Part shown: positions 12,434 to 22,810 of the stretch, in pieces
Numbering within the stretch: the stretch's first letter is position 1
Layout of the letters: every line of letters begins with the position of its first letter
From: Takakia lepidozioides
Lineage: Eukaryota; Streptophyta; Takakiopsida; Takakiales; Takakiaceae
Reading direction: 5' to 3'
Assembly: GCA_030704615.1 (NCBI GenBank)
Contig: CM060731.1
Coordinates: 45,508,001 to 45,572,000 of the forward strand
Length of the DNA: 64,000 bases
Program-made: the position numbers and the translations under genes
The notes under the pieces: generated by a model
The model's input: the letters and a program-made list of their open reading frames with translations, nothing else
What the model was told of the DNA's origin: nothing
Database searches by the model: none

Positions 12434-12932
12434 TTATTAGGCAATAATTAATTCAAAATCAAGTGCCTAATTAAATTTAGATTGTTTTTGAAAAATGTGC
12501 CTAAAACTTGGAAAATGCTCCTGAGAAGTGCCTAAAGGCTCGGAAACTGTCAAAAATACCAAAATGTCCAAATATGTGGAAAAAATGCCTACAATTTAAA
12601 AATGCCTACAATTACCTCAACAATAGTTCTTGAGGGAGGTCAAAAACAATTGTTCATTATGTTATTTTGTTATGGACGTGGTGCCTTTCGATAAGAACAG
12701 TAGATCCTTGATAAGAGTGGATGAATGTTTTCTCAAACGAACTATATTAAGGCGTGCTAACAAAGAGGAGAGCCATATTTTCATAACACATATCAAATAA
12801 CGCTCTAGTCATGCCATTTTCAAGTGTAAATTTTTACAGACTCTTTATCCAGGGTCGACTGTAATACATGCCTAATGGTTGGAATTTACCTAGTTGAGGT
12901 GCCTAAATAATAAAAACGAATCTGCCTAATAA
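12434..12932. mobile_element. Possible short non-autonomous DNA transposon
   Basis: An AT-rich block of about 500 bp starts with TTATTAGGCA and ends with the inverted copy TGCCTAATAA. The word TGCCTAAT or TGCCTAAA recurs inside. There is no coding content. No clear target duplication was found, so this rests on the short inverted ends alone. Confidence 0.3.
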
Positions 12933-13074
12933 TATTCGCTTATAGTTCTTGGCAGTCTCATGAATTCTACATATTGTTTGTATCCGCATGAGGACTGCTT
13001 CCAGGTCTGCGGATCCAAGGAATCCTTAGTGCAGAATTCCTGTCTGGATGGTATCTGCAAAATATGGATGTTCG

Positions 13075-13170
13075 AGTGTGTGCATGTAATCATACAACTA
13101 CTCTGGCACTACATAGTGAGACCACCACTCCCACATTTGCACCAATCCCATACATGAATATATCCACATG
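13075..13170 (-). repeat. Dispersed repeat, copy 1
   Basis: About 95 bp here matches 16572-16680 in the opposite orientation with scattered differences. Shared words include AATCATACAACTACTCTGGCA and TGAATAT..CCAC. No coding content; family unknown. The rest of 12933-13846 shows no gene. Confidence 0.55.
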
Positions 13171-13846
13171 ATTAAGTAGTGGCCTGCAGCAGATACTGTC
13201 CATCTGTATGGTGTCCCTGCTGTAGACTGTCTTGGAGCATTACATGAGAGCATTACATGAGAGCCTTACAAATAAAAGGCCATCCGTCCTCTGGCTGTGC
13301 TCATTCAGTTGTATACATAGCTGGACATGCTGTTCTTGACCTTGCGCCTGTGGAAAGGTCTGTCTATTTATCATCATTATTTTCTCCTTCATTGGAATTT
13401 GTTGGCCACAAATGTGTTTTTGTCTTTCCATGTCCTAGGATGCTCACTGGAGACCTCATGCATGAGGAGAGCTACTTGGATTTATGTTCAAAGGCATCCC
13501 TTGGCAGGCAGACAATGACATTGGCACATTCAGAGTGAAGAGCAGTTCCATTGATAGAAGTTCGCTCCAATCGTGGAATCTCTGTTAAGAAGATCATAGG
13601 AGGCACAGAATAAATTTGGAGGTACAAAGGAGGTACAGTATGAGAGAATCCAGTTCAGAAGGCCCGAAATCGTGGTCTTCAAACAGACAAGCTTGATGCC
13701 TGACTGCATGGTGAATCTAGGTACGAAAGGAGCGAACTCACCAATCATCTCACAGCAGCAAAGTTCCTCACTCTGAAGAATCTCCCAGACTCCACAAAAA
13801 AATTGGCATGGCCCAAGATGGACAATTAGGATCAGTGTTCTCCCCT

Positions 13847-14281
13847 TTAGAAAATCTTGTAGTTGCTTTCAATAAGTGATTGCAGGGGCTTAAACACAGG
13901 TTGTGGCACATTGGGCCACTCGACCCACTCCCAACCATCACACTTGTCTGGTTCCAAGTTTTGAGGCTCTTCTTCTGGATTGGACAGCTCTCCCTGCATG
14001 AAGATGGTGACATAATGGGAGGGCCGCCTCTCATCCCGCATCACAGTGTTGGTGACCCAAGCAAACTTAATTTTGTCAATACAGAGCCCTGTCTCTTCCA
14101 TCACCTCCCGTGCAGCACACTCCTCCCATGTCTCTCCGAACTCCAGATGGCCCCCGGGAAGTGCGAAGGTGGCATGGCCGATCGAGGAGCGTCGACGCCC
14201 AACCAGAACATGCGCACCCCTGCACACCAGCACCCCCACTCCCACTCTCGGCACGGGCTCCGCTGCCATCGCCATCGCCAT
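13847..14281 (-). CDS. NUDX1-like Nudix hydrolase
   Basis: Complete single-exon reading frame of 144 codons. The Nudix box GX5EX7REUXEEXGU is intact: GGHLEFGETWEECAAREVME followed by ETGL. Upstream is RRRSSIGHATFALPG and downstream SHYVTIFMQGE, both typical of plant NUDX1. Relatives in this cytosolic subfamily hydrolyse diphosphate compounds such as 8-oxo-dGTP, dihydroneopterin triphosphate or prenyl diphosphates; which applies here cannot be told from sequence. The C-terminus (WVEWPNVPQPVFKPLQSLIE) is family-like, so the protein is full length. The start lies in a run of alternating Met codons (MAMAMAAEP), immediately after a GA-repeat tract in the 5' leader. It is head to head with SRP19. 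Confidence 0.93.
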   Translation of the reverse strand: MAMAMAAEPVPRVGVGVLVCRGAHVLVGRRRSSIGHATFALPGGHLEFGETWEECAAREVMEETGLCIDKIKFAWVTNTVMRDERRPSHYVTIFMQGELSNPEEEPQNLEPDKCDGWEWVEWPNVPQPVFKPLQSLIESNYKIF

Positions 14282-14476
14282 CTCTCTCTCTCTCTCTCTC
14301 TCTTTCTTTTGGGTTGCTCACATTGCCGCCAATAACTCGATCTAACTTAAGCAATCCTGTTAAAAAAAAAGGAAATCATGTGTTTAGTGTAATTAAGTGA
14401 GGGGGTTTAGGAGGGAAAGCTTTTAGGGTTAGAGCAGGGTGAGTGTTCTCTACTGTTTGTGGTGGGGGAGGGGGAC
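14282..14476. promoter_or_regulatory. Compact divergent promoter between NUDX1-like gene and SRP19
   Basis: Only 195 bp separate the two start codons. The segment holds a (CT)n tract at 14282-14304, read as GA repeats in the NUDX1-like leader, and several plain GT- or AG-rich stretches. No TATA box is evident. Shared regulation is inferred from the spacing. Confidence 0.5.
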
Positions 14477-14745
14477 ATGGCGGATACGTCCAGATGGGTG
14501 GTGATTTATCCCGTCTACATAAATTCAAAGAAGACTCTGGCAGAGGGTCGTCGCATTGTCTCTAGCAAGGCTGTGGAAAACCCATCCAGTGCGGAGATCT
14601 ACCAATGCTGCCACCACTTAAATTTCTCCTGCGTTGATGAGGTTTTCGCTCTGTCTTCTCTTTCTTCCACCCTCCGCTGTAACAATTCAATCTTATTTCA
14701 TTTGATAATCTGTTCAGCTGTTGTATGAAACCGGTGGATTGAATA

Positions 14746-14788
<43 letters not shown>

Positions 14789-16310
14789 AATTTTTCCACT
14801 GCAGAGGGGTCAACTCTGAGGTTAAGAAAACCATGCTTTGTCGCGTTGTCGCGTTATTAGACCTGCCTTGGAGTACGGATCTGCTATATGGGTTGATAAC
14901 TCCAACCAGGCTAAGTCTCTAGAATCCATTCAAGTGGGGGTGCTTAAGGAGTGTATGTCAGCATGCTCCAAAACAGCCAATGTGGCTGTTCGGGGTGAGT
15001 TTAGCATTCCGTCCTTAAGCTCCCGACGAGATGAATTCAAGGTCAGATGGTGGGGTCAGCTGCAACATATGCCCAACACCAGATATCCTAAGTTAATCGA
15101 CTCTATATCTTGGAAACAGGACCGCCCTGTCAAACAGGCTAAGTCCTGGCAGAAGAGAGTAGAAGAGATCCTCAAGGACCTGGACCTGGATCCGCAAGTC
15201 TTGACCCTGCTGGATAAATCTGACTTAGAGGCTGTAGTGTCCTCAGCCATGTCTGTTGCCATGAGATTGTCTGATGAAAATGAAGTTAGGCAGAAAACTT
15301 CCCTGAACTTGTTTCCAGTCTGTGACATGGGGGAGGACATCTTGGATGACCTCAAGGGTCTACCCACTCTCGGCACTAGACTGAAATTTAAACTCAGGGC
15401 AGGAAGCCTACCTTTGAACAGCAAACAGAAGCAGAGAGGAAAGGGAGAGTGCAATTGGCCGTTGTGTGGGCAATCTGAAGACAGTATTCATTTTCTGATA
15501 CACTGTCCGGGGTTCTCTCACCAAAGAGACGCTCTCTTCAAATCTATTAAGGGAATTGTGCCTGTACCCCTGTTTACCAACTTTGAAAGTCTTGAGGCTG
15601 AGCCAAAAGCCCAGGCCCTCCTGAGGCCTAGTTTTTGGGCAAATCACACACAGCAGATTGATGCTTGTGTGAAGGGATTTCTAGAGGATATCTGGAAAAC
15701 CCGGATTAATTCTTTATATGGAGGTAAGTCTTACTACCAACGTCAGCCCCTGACAGAGGTAGGTTCTGTCCCTTTTGTTCCCGCTCAAAGTGGGCGCGGG
15801 GTCAATGGCCACAAGGCTACGGCAAACAACGTCTTATGAGTACAATCTCTCTCTCTCTCTCTTCAGTTATGTAGTGTACTCTGTTGTTGAGGTTTGAGCG
15901 TTTGCTGGGGTGGCTAGGTGGACAAAGCGTACTCCAGAGATTTCATGCAAAGAGGGCGTGTAAGAGTGCAGATCAAAAGAGAGGATGGCTCGTTTGTCAA
16001 TCCGCTTATCCCTACGCGTGAGTCTCCTCACATTATTGATTTTGGGGCCCTTGCCATTGACTGGGCGGATATTTGGTGATGAGGCAACTTACTTAAAGAA
16101 CCCTTATATTGATCCTGTCAATTCTATCCTCAAAAAAGTTCCGGATTGAGGTGGTTTTTTTTCTGCACAGGGAAGGCCCTTATGCTGAAGGTGGCTGAAC
16201 TGCTGCCGAAGCTCACGACTCGCATTAAGAAGCATGAGCAAGCGGCCACAACCTCGGGCTCCAGCGCTCCCACAGGAAAATCAGGGAAGTCCAGCAAAAA
16301 GAAAAAGTAA
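14477..16310 (+). CDS. SRP19: Signal recognition particle 19 kDa protein
   Basis: Binds SRP RNA and promotes SRP54 loading in the particle that targets secretory ribosomes to the ER. Three exons: 14477-14641, 15918-16017, 16171-16310, with phases 0 and 1 matching. Exon 1 encodes WVVIYPVYINSKKTLAEGRR and KAVENPSSAEI, both family hallmarks. Exon 2 encodes AYSRDFMQRGRVRVQIKRED. Exon 3 encodes KALMLKVAELLPKL and ends in the Lys-rich tail SGKSSKKKK. The product is 134 residues, normal for plants. The coding sequence is intact although intron 1 (about 1.28 kb) carries a LINE fragment in the sense orientation. Family assignment is secure. Confidence 0.94.
14736..15862 (+). mobile_element. 5'-truncated LINE inside SRP19 intron 1
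   Basis: An open frame (14838-15839, 333 codons) encodes the C-terminal part of a non-LTR retrotransposon polyprotein. It begins at VIRPALEYGSAIWV, a motif at the end of LINE reverse transcriptases, and contains VRWWGQLQHMPNTRYPKL and a Cys/His cluster CNWPLCGQSEDSIHFLIHC. Catalytic RT motifs and endonuclease are absent, so it is 5' truncated. TC-dinucleotide runs flank it on both sides (14747-14788 and about 15848-15862), as if it landed in, or mobilised, a TC microsatellite. The frame is otherwise undamaged, which suggests a fairly young insertion. Confidence 0.75.
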
Positions 16311-16571
16311 TTCTCGTCACTCAGAAGAGAGTTGCCCTAACATTGGTGTTTGGATGTTGGGTCGCGACACTTCGTGTACATTGGCAAAGCACTGTCGGGC
16401 CATTACCTTGTCATCATTGAGTGTGGTCAGTGAGTAGAGCACCAGACTGTGTTCCAAGGTTTCTGGAGAAGAGCTTGGATATAGTGAATTATGTTATAGG
16501 AGACTGTGTGTACATTCCCACCGCAGTCCATAAGGATTTTAGTCACCTATTCTTTGTCATTCCAGTTCGAT

Positions 16572-16680
16572 GATTAGCCAAGTGGATATTCATATATGGG
16601 ATTGTTGCAAATTTGGGAGTGTTGGTCTCATCGTGGGTGCTAGGCTGTGCCAGAGTAGTTGTATGATTATATTTGCATGA
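16572..16680 (+). repeat. Dispersed repeat, copy 2 (inverted relative to copy 1)
   Basis: Partner of 13075-13170 in the opposite orientation. The two copies bracket the NUDX1-like/SRP19 gene pair. Confidence 0.55.
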
Positions 16681-16990
16681 TCCCACTGCGCCGATATGAA
16701 GAGACTCACCTCCGAGGCTCTGTAGCATCTTCTGCTCTGTATCAGCCACCCTCCAAAGTTTTGTTGTGTGTTGCTTGAAGTGTCAGTTGGCGAGTATGAG
16801 CAAACCCTCAATTTGCATGGATCTGTTTGGTTACTAAAGATGTAATCAGCTTGTTGTTGAAATTTTGTTCAAAGTTCAGCATTAGACCTCTCTTCTGGCC
16901 AAGGAAAAAGAAAATGACATAGGATCTCTGATGTAGACCAGTGAATAGTTAAAGGTTCAAACAGCAAAAGATGGAGAGAGAAAACTATAC

Positions 16991-17074
16991 CATGTGCAGC
17001 TTGGCACCAAATGCTGGAGTGAAGTCCAGCAGAATGTCAATAGATGTCTTTCGAACACAGATCTCTGGGCCTGC
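16991..17074 (-). CDS. Unrecognised coding exon candidate
   Basis: An 84-bp segment on the minus strand has a good acceptor (ATCCAG) and donor (GTATAG). It encodes 28 residues, ending RKTSIDILLDFTPAFGAKLH, that look protein-like rather than random. A second short candidate exon lies just upstream (17110-17137, GRFLCHALP). I do not recognise the family. It may be a fragment of a captured or decayed gene. Confidence 0.3.
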
Positions 17075-18024
17075 CTGGATACATCCAGCTTCAAAACTAC
17101 AATTTAGACCTGGAAGTGCATGGCATAAAAATCTACCCTGCAAACAAGGAAAGAAAGGATGAGGCTTCGAAAGGGTACAAAACGCAAATTGAAAACGAAG
17201 TGCACCAGTGGAAGATATCAAACTTGCAATAGAGCCAATCCAAAACCATCACTAACCTGCTTGACAGGTACTTCTCCTTTCTCACCACCATAAACTCCTG
17301 ACGGTCAATTTCAACAAAGACAACTTTGACAAGACTTGAGTATCACACACTGAGACTGGTCACCAAAATCACCCAAATACACGCCACCACCTCGCCCATG
17401 ACATACATTCGCCTGATTCTCGGAGAGGCTGATAAAGCAACACAAACAGAGTTCAACAAATAGATGAAAGAGCTACAGTATTGATAACTTGAGGACAGGG
17501 ACTGCAGAAAAACACAATTTCCATAATGTGAAGACAGGCTTCGTTGTGGATCCCATATATATACACTAGGGTAGACTGTGCCGTTGGCCCAAGTGTCCAA
17601 TGTCATCTAAGTCCAAGTGCATCAATATATGGAGCAAGCCATATCTAATCAATTTTTTTCCACAGAGCCTACACCAGATTTGAACCGGAGACCTTTCCCT
17701 TGATATCTCCAAGTGCTATCCCCTATATATCCAATATATAGGGGATATGTCTCCTATGTCGAGCCTCAAATGCGACCTCTAGGGTAGCTTGTCCCCTTGG
17801 CCCAAATGCCCAGTGTCATCTAAGCCCAAGTGCAAGATCTCATATGTATCCTAGTGCGTCTACTAAGTGAGGCCCAAGTATTGGCCCAAGTGTCCACTGT
17901 CATCTAAGTCCAAGTGCAATCCCCTGCAATCCCCTACGTATCAAAGTGGGTTTCCTATGTCAATTCCCAAATGCAACCTCTAGGGTAGCCTTTGCCGTTG
18001 GCCCAAGTGTCCAATGTCATCTAA

Positions 18025-18345
18025 GTTGTTTTTTTCACATAGCCTACGACCAGATTTGAACCGGAGACCTTTACCTTGATATCTCTCCCTACGAGGCTCC
18101 AACCATTGTCCCGTGAATGCCCACTTTGCCAATTTTGCTATTTTTTTGTGAATTTCCAGCGACCAAAAGTACTTGGAATTCCACATTTATCTCACGACTG
18201 GTCCGAAAATCATGAGACCAAGCCGGTGCACCCCTCCTCATCGAGAGCTTTCCAACGGCACCGAGCACCCGCGCTGGGCCCGCGGTTTGGGAGATCTCAA
18301 CAACGCTACAAAACAAAACAAAACAAAACAAACGTCTCGATTCAT
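18025..18345 (-). mobile_element. SINE-like element, copy 1
   Basis: On the minus strand one end carries a pol III type B-box (GGTTCAAATCT) about 40 bp after an A-box-like TGGTTGGAGC, followed by GTGAAAAAAA. The other end is a TTTTG repeat (plus strand: ACAAAACAAAACAAAAC). The body includes TTGGAAAGCTCTCGATGA. It is nearly the same as 19203-19485. A third partial copy (about 17645-17715) has only the B-box end. The tRNA-like part lies next to the A-rich end, opposite to a classical SINE. Confidence 0.55.
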
Positions 18346-18539
18346 ATATTGACTAGGGTAGTCTGTGCCATTGGCCCAAGTGTCCAGTGTCATCTAAGCC
18401 CAAGTGCAATCTCCTATATATCCAAGTGTGTCTCCTATGTATCCAAAGGCATCTCCCTCCTCTCTCTTCTGCCCAGGTGCCTTCTTCACCCACCCCCTGC
18501 TTCATTTACCAGATTTTATCAAAAAGTACTAACAGATGC

Positions 18540-18915
18540 TGGATGTTGGGTGGCAAAGACAATCCACTAGGAGGGGAAAAGACACCTGCTCCCAGCCATA
18601 AACTTATCAGGGAATGTACCATGTGGAACCCTCCCATCGGATGGATCTCTGCAAGTCAGATACCCACACTTCAAAATACTCTTTGAAGCAGATTTCTTTC
18701 CTAGGGATGTATCAATCCTATCAGTAACCATCTCGGCAATCTCGTCAGACCAGTTCCAACCTTTCCCAATAGGTCCCACCTTAAACAAACTCAGGGGCAT
18801 TTTCATTCTTATCAAAAATAAAACCAAAGTACCCCCACCAAGTTTTGTCTGGGTTAACTCTCTTTGCCCAAGGGATCGCAGAGTAAAATTCATTTTCCTG
18901 CACAATAGGCCATCA
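18540..18915 (+). mobile_element. LINE fragment (ORF1 or pre-endonuclease region)
   Basis: Reads as a damaged L1-like region (VPPPSFVWVNSLCPRDRR). It shares GATGCTGGATGTTG and the segment around CCATCAAAT with 20725-21120, where the endonuclease start follows. It is embedded in the satellite-like block. Confidence 0.4.
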
Positions 18916-19202
18916 AATGGGACTTCGAGTCCAAGCCTATTGTCACATCTAAGCCCAAGCCAATCTTCTGTTCATGTATCCAAGTGCATCTCCCATGTAG
19001 ATGCCCAAGTGTCCAGTGTCATATAAGCCCAAGTGCAATATCCTATGTATCCAAGTACGTCTCCCATGTAAGGCCCAATTTATTTTTTCCATGAATTTAT
19101 TGAGTAGTAATATAACCGATCATTTGCTGTCGAGGCTCCAATCATGTAGTATGTGCCGTTCGCCCAAGTGTCCAATGTCATCTAAGTCAAACCATATCTA
19201 AT

Positions 19203-19485
19203 CAATTTTTTTCCACAGAGCCTACGACCAGATTTGAACCGGAGACCCATTGAGGCTCCAACCATTGTCCCAAGAATGCCCACTTTGCAATTTTTTCTAT
19301 TTTTGTATCCAGCGACCAAAATTACTTGGAATTCCACATCTCTCTCACCGCTTGTCCAAAAATCATGAGACCAAGCCGGTGCACCCCTCCTCCTCGAGGG
19401 CTTTCCAACGGCACCAAGCACCGGGGCTGCGGCCGCGGTTTGGGAGATCTCAACGACGCTACAAAACAAAACAAAACAAACGTCT
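19203..19485 (-). mobile_element. SINE-like element, copy 2
   Basis: Second near-full copy of the element at 18025-18345: same TTTTTCCACAGAGCCTACGA end with B-box, same GTGCACCCCTCCTC body, same ACAAAACAAAACAAA end. It lacks about 18 bp around the A-box side, next to GGAGACC. Confidence 0.55.
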
Positions 19486-19489
19486 CACT

Positions 19490-20420
19490 TCATATATATA
19501 TATATATTATTTAAAAAAAATCAAGAACAAAATATGGATTAGCTAGGATGGGATGGCAACGGAAGAGAGCTCCGCAGAAACCGGTGAGGAGGCTGAGGGA
19601 TTAGAATTTTCCACTCCCCTCCTTCTATGGACAATTCCATGCTAAGCCTCTAGACGGCTGCTTCGGATGAAAGACAGGGCAAGGACATTGCCCTAGCCAC
19701 AAATGCATTCAGCATAGAGCATAGAAGAAGAACATTAATACCTGACAATACCATAGCTCTAAGAATGCAACAGCGCAAAGCACTAAAGAGAAGAGACAAA
19801 AGGGACGGATTAGGAGCGAACTCATTAGGACGAACAAAATCTAGATGTGTCTTGATTTTAGCGATTTTTCCTATGTCACCAATTAACCTTATGATTGTCA
19901 CTTTCTAGGTAGGAACTTCATCCTTGGTCCACGTGTAGTTAAATTTTGTAGGAATCTGTTGTGTCATTTTCTCCAAGCATCTGCCTATAATAACCGAATT
20001 TGTAGCTCTAAAGGGACCCCCAAAACTTATATGCACATTGAGACCTCACAAGTTTAGCACTGGGCATTGGGTCTTATATATAACTTTATTGATCTGAAGG
20101 GATCCGAGATTTCAGGAAAAACTTGAGGTTGTGAAAAGTGGAGAAAATGTTGATACTAAAGCACCAACCGATATTAGTGCTTTGATGAGCAAAGATACCG
20201 GTCTTGGAATCGACTCCTCAAAACAATAAAATGTACGTCCAATTTCAACGCACACTCTCTAGCGAAAAAAAGAAGAAAAGAAAAATAAAAAGTAAAAAAT
20301 AAATTATGAGGCTCTAAAAATGTCGTGTGTCAATACTCACTAATTAAAAATACCAAAATTAGAAAAATGATTAAAAATGATAAAATATAATTTTTGATGC
20401 TGAAATATATATCATTCAGG
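19490..20420. other. AT-rich stretch without recognised features
   Basis: Contains a short (TA)n run at 19493-19507 and A-rich tracts at about 20270-20400. No gene or element boundary could be supported. Confidence 0.3.
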
Positions 20421-21298
20421 CATTGTTAGAAAAAGAGGCTGCTGACAGGTTGGAAAGCAAATCTATGAGGGAGCCAGGTGACATCTCCTCGGACTCCTCG
20501 GAAATACCGTACGCTCCCCTTTCGCTGCAGGAAGCTAAGCATGAAGCAATTCAAGACATAAACGAGCCACAATCTAACCTCATGGATCTCCCAAATGTGA
20601 CTGTCGGGCAGGATCCTCGGCTACCTCGTGCGCCCCTTGTCACACAATCAGCTCTTCCATGTGAGGTACTTCTCTCACCAACTATCATCCTCTGCTTTGC
20701 TAACATGGTGAGAGACCCACAGAGATGTTGGATGTTGTGTATGAAAGGCGGGAAACTAAAGCAAAGAGACCGCAAATTTCTCCAAGTGGTGTGCTGGCCT
20801 CTAAAACGACACGAATGCGTGGCTATCCCAATTCCCCAACCTGGATGGCCCTCCTCCTCAAGACCTCTTCAGACAGCTGGGTTTGCACATCCATCCTCAA
20901 AGACCAAAGAACATATCAGTTCAATGGTTGTAACTTGCAACTAGATTCCAACCATATCCAGGCCCACCCATCAGAAACCACCAATCCTTAGGCATCCTCA
21001 TTGAATTGCCAGACTGCTCCGCAAAGCCGCCAGTGGGAAAGACTTGGATCAAATCCTTCATCCTGAAAGACGAGAGCAAAATTCTTTTTTAACCATAGCA
21101 GACCATCAAATATGGGCGATCAGCCCAGCCTGTCTCAAACCCAAATACCTGGAATATAAGAGGTATTGGCTCAAGCCAAACCTCTGAAAAGAAAGCCAAG
21201 ATTAAATCCTGGCTTGCTCCTTCCTTCTTCAGGATGCAATCATCTTGCTCCAAGAGCACAAACTCGACGCTTCAAAGATAAACAGTTTAGGGGATCAA
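20420..21298 (+). mobile_element. L1-like LINE fragment with endonuclease start
   Basis: The right part reads WNIRGIGSSQTSEKKAKIKS, followed after frame changes by LLQEHKLDAS. These are the conserved opening of the apurinic endonuclease domain of plant LINEs. The left part (20423-20940) is an open frame rich in Pro/Ser, compatible with ORF1. It is broken by frameshifts and cut off at 21299 by the CACTA-like end. Confidence 0.6.
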
Positions 21299-21990
21299 CA
21301 CTACAACAGATCCCGGCTTTTACGTCTGCATGCAGTCATAAAAGGCTGATACGATTGGAAAGTCAGTTGTGACAAATGAGTCGTAAGCGCCATAGAGTCG
21401 TATTTGCCAGTCGTGGAGCTCACTGTTGACGTGGCAACGGGGATGCCTAATCATAGTCATTGATAAGACCGTAGTAAATGACTGCGAATCCATGTCAGCT
21501 TCACGTGGAACGGAAGGGATATGCCACATGTCACGTCCGAGGGAAGGCGACAGGGTCTTCATGACTGGCATATACGACTTCCGCGGATTAACCCTAGGAC
21601 AGCACGTGAAGAATATAACCGGGAACAACACGTGGCATGACAGGGTGACTTCCGCAGATTAACCCCAGGACAACGCGTGGATTATACTGGACAAGACACG
21701 TGGCATGACAATATGGGGTGAGAGGGTCTTTCATGACTGGCATATATGACTTCGGACGTTTAATCCCAGGTCCACACGTGGAGTCAAATTATGTAAGATG
21801 GGGGTGGGTGGTCGTTATGACTGGAACATATGACTTCCATGGCACACTCTGGATACTATACGTGGCACGAGTATGGGCGAACACGAGGGGTGAAAGTGGC
21901 ACGTGGCGGAGGCTCTGTGGATGGGAGGTAGTCGTGTACATGACTATAGCATTGAAACACGAAAGCACCATTGAAAGCATATGAAAACAC
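21299..21990 (+). mobile_element. CACTA-like transposon end with subterminal repeats
   Basis: Starts CACTACAACAGATCCCGG, as a CACTA terminus would. It continues with short direct and inverted repeats of AGTCGTA, and with three to four tandem units of ATGACTGGCATATACGACTT followed by ACGTGGCA-type words (about 21558, 21734, 21819). No matching right terminus was identified, so it may be truncated or a solo end. Confidence 0.4.
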
Positions 21991-22389
21991 CATTGAAACA
22001 TGAAAGCACATTTGAAATTGGAACATCGATTCAAATACAACGTGACTTAATGTTCAGAGATCCGTTCCATAACCTAATCCGGTGCTGCTACAAAAATGCA
22101 CAAAGCAGCAAAGTCTAAGTAGACTTCCAAATGCCTGAGCAGAAGATGCATACACTGGCTTGGCAGGACTTGGTCACCTACCTTCAACTGCCATCCAACC
22201 CCGAAACGGCAGAAGATACATGAGCAAGCTTTCATGCAATATCATAGCAACAGCAACATTGACATATGTGAAACAAACTAACATCGCTAAGAATTTGTCT
22301 AAGCACCATTACACAAACTCGATGTGTGCAAAATGGAAAATTGCAGGTAGGTAACCCTTACCCCATTCTGGTAGTCAAGGACTGGAGGT

Positions 22390-22810
22390 TTGGGAGTTGT
22401 CTTGCTGACAGGTAGCGCGGTGGCTGCAAGCATCGCACTCCACGACACCACATCTCATTCAGCCATAGTGTTGAACACTCCCTTTGCATCCTCGATGCAC
22501 CCACATTTGGCATATATGTCCACCAAGGCAGTGTTCAGAATGACATCTGATACAAATCCAGCTTTGACGATGTCACCATGGACCTCTTTCCCCTTTTCCA
22601 CAACTCCCAGCCTTGCATATGCATTGCAAACACAAACAAACGTGATGTGGTTGGGCTTCACCCTTCGCACAGCAGTTGCTCATAGGTCTCCAAAGCATTC
22701 CTACCACACCCATCCTTGGTAAATCCTACCAACATTACATTCCACGTGATCAAAGATTGTTGAGGCACTCTGTGGAAAACTTGGTGAGCATCCATGATGC
22801 TCCCACACTT
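22390..22810 (-). pseudogene. PLS-class PPR gene fragment
   Basis: Minus strand encodes PPR repeats: QQSLITWNVMLVGFTKDGCG, then in another frame VKPNHITFVCVCNAYARL and ALVDIYAKCGCIEDAKGVFN. A frameshift lies near 22665. Closely related to the PPR pieces inside the CACTA element (25480-31917), but outside it and inverted. PPR proteins bind organellar RNA; this copy cannot make a full protein. Confidence 0.75.

Larger units (their letters stand above)
16311..17340. other. SRP19 downstream region
   Basis: Holds the second copy of the dispersed repeat (16572-16680) and a possible minus-strand exon (16991-17074). No other gene could be supported. Confidence 0.3.
17560..19200. repeat. Degenerate satellite-like repeat block
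   Basis: A unit containing GGCCCAAGTGTCCAATGTCA then TCTAAGCCCAAGTGCAAT and TCCTATGTATCCAAGTG recurs at about 17590, 17810, 17885, 17998, 18372, 19005 and 19165. Copies are diverged and interrupted by SINE-like and LINE pieces. The unit is roughly 90-140 bp. No coding function is seen. Confidence 0.7.

Noticed and set aside
13880-14400. Overlapping plus-strand open frames of 96-151 codons opposite the Nudix gene
   Set aside because: They are shadows of the minus-strand gene and its CT-repeat leader, with no protein resemblance.
18050-18115. Possible tRNA gene from the B-box-like GGTTCAAATC
   Set aside because: No foldable acceptor or anticodon arm was found and the sequence recurs as a dispersed repeat.
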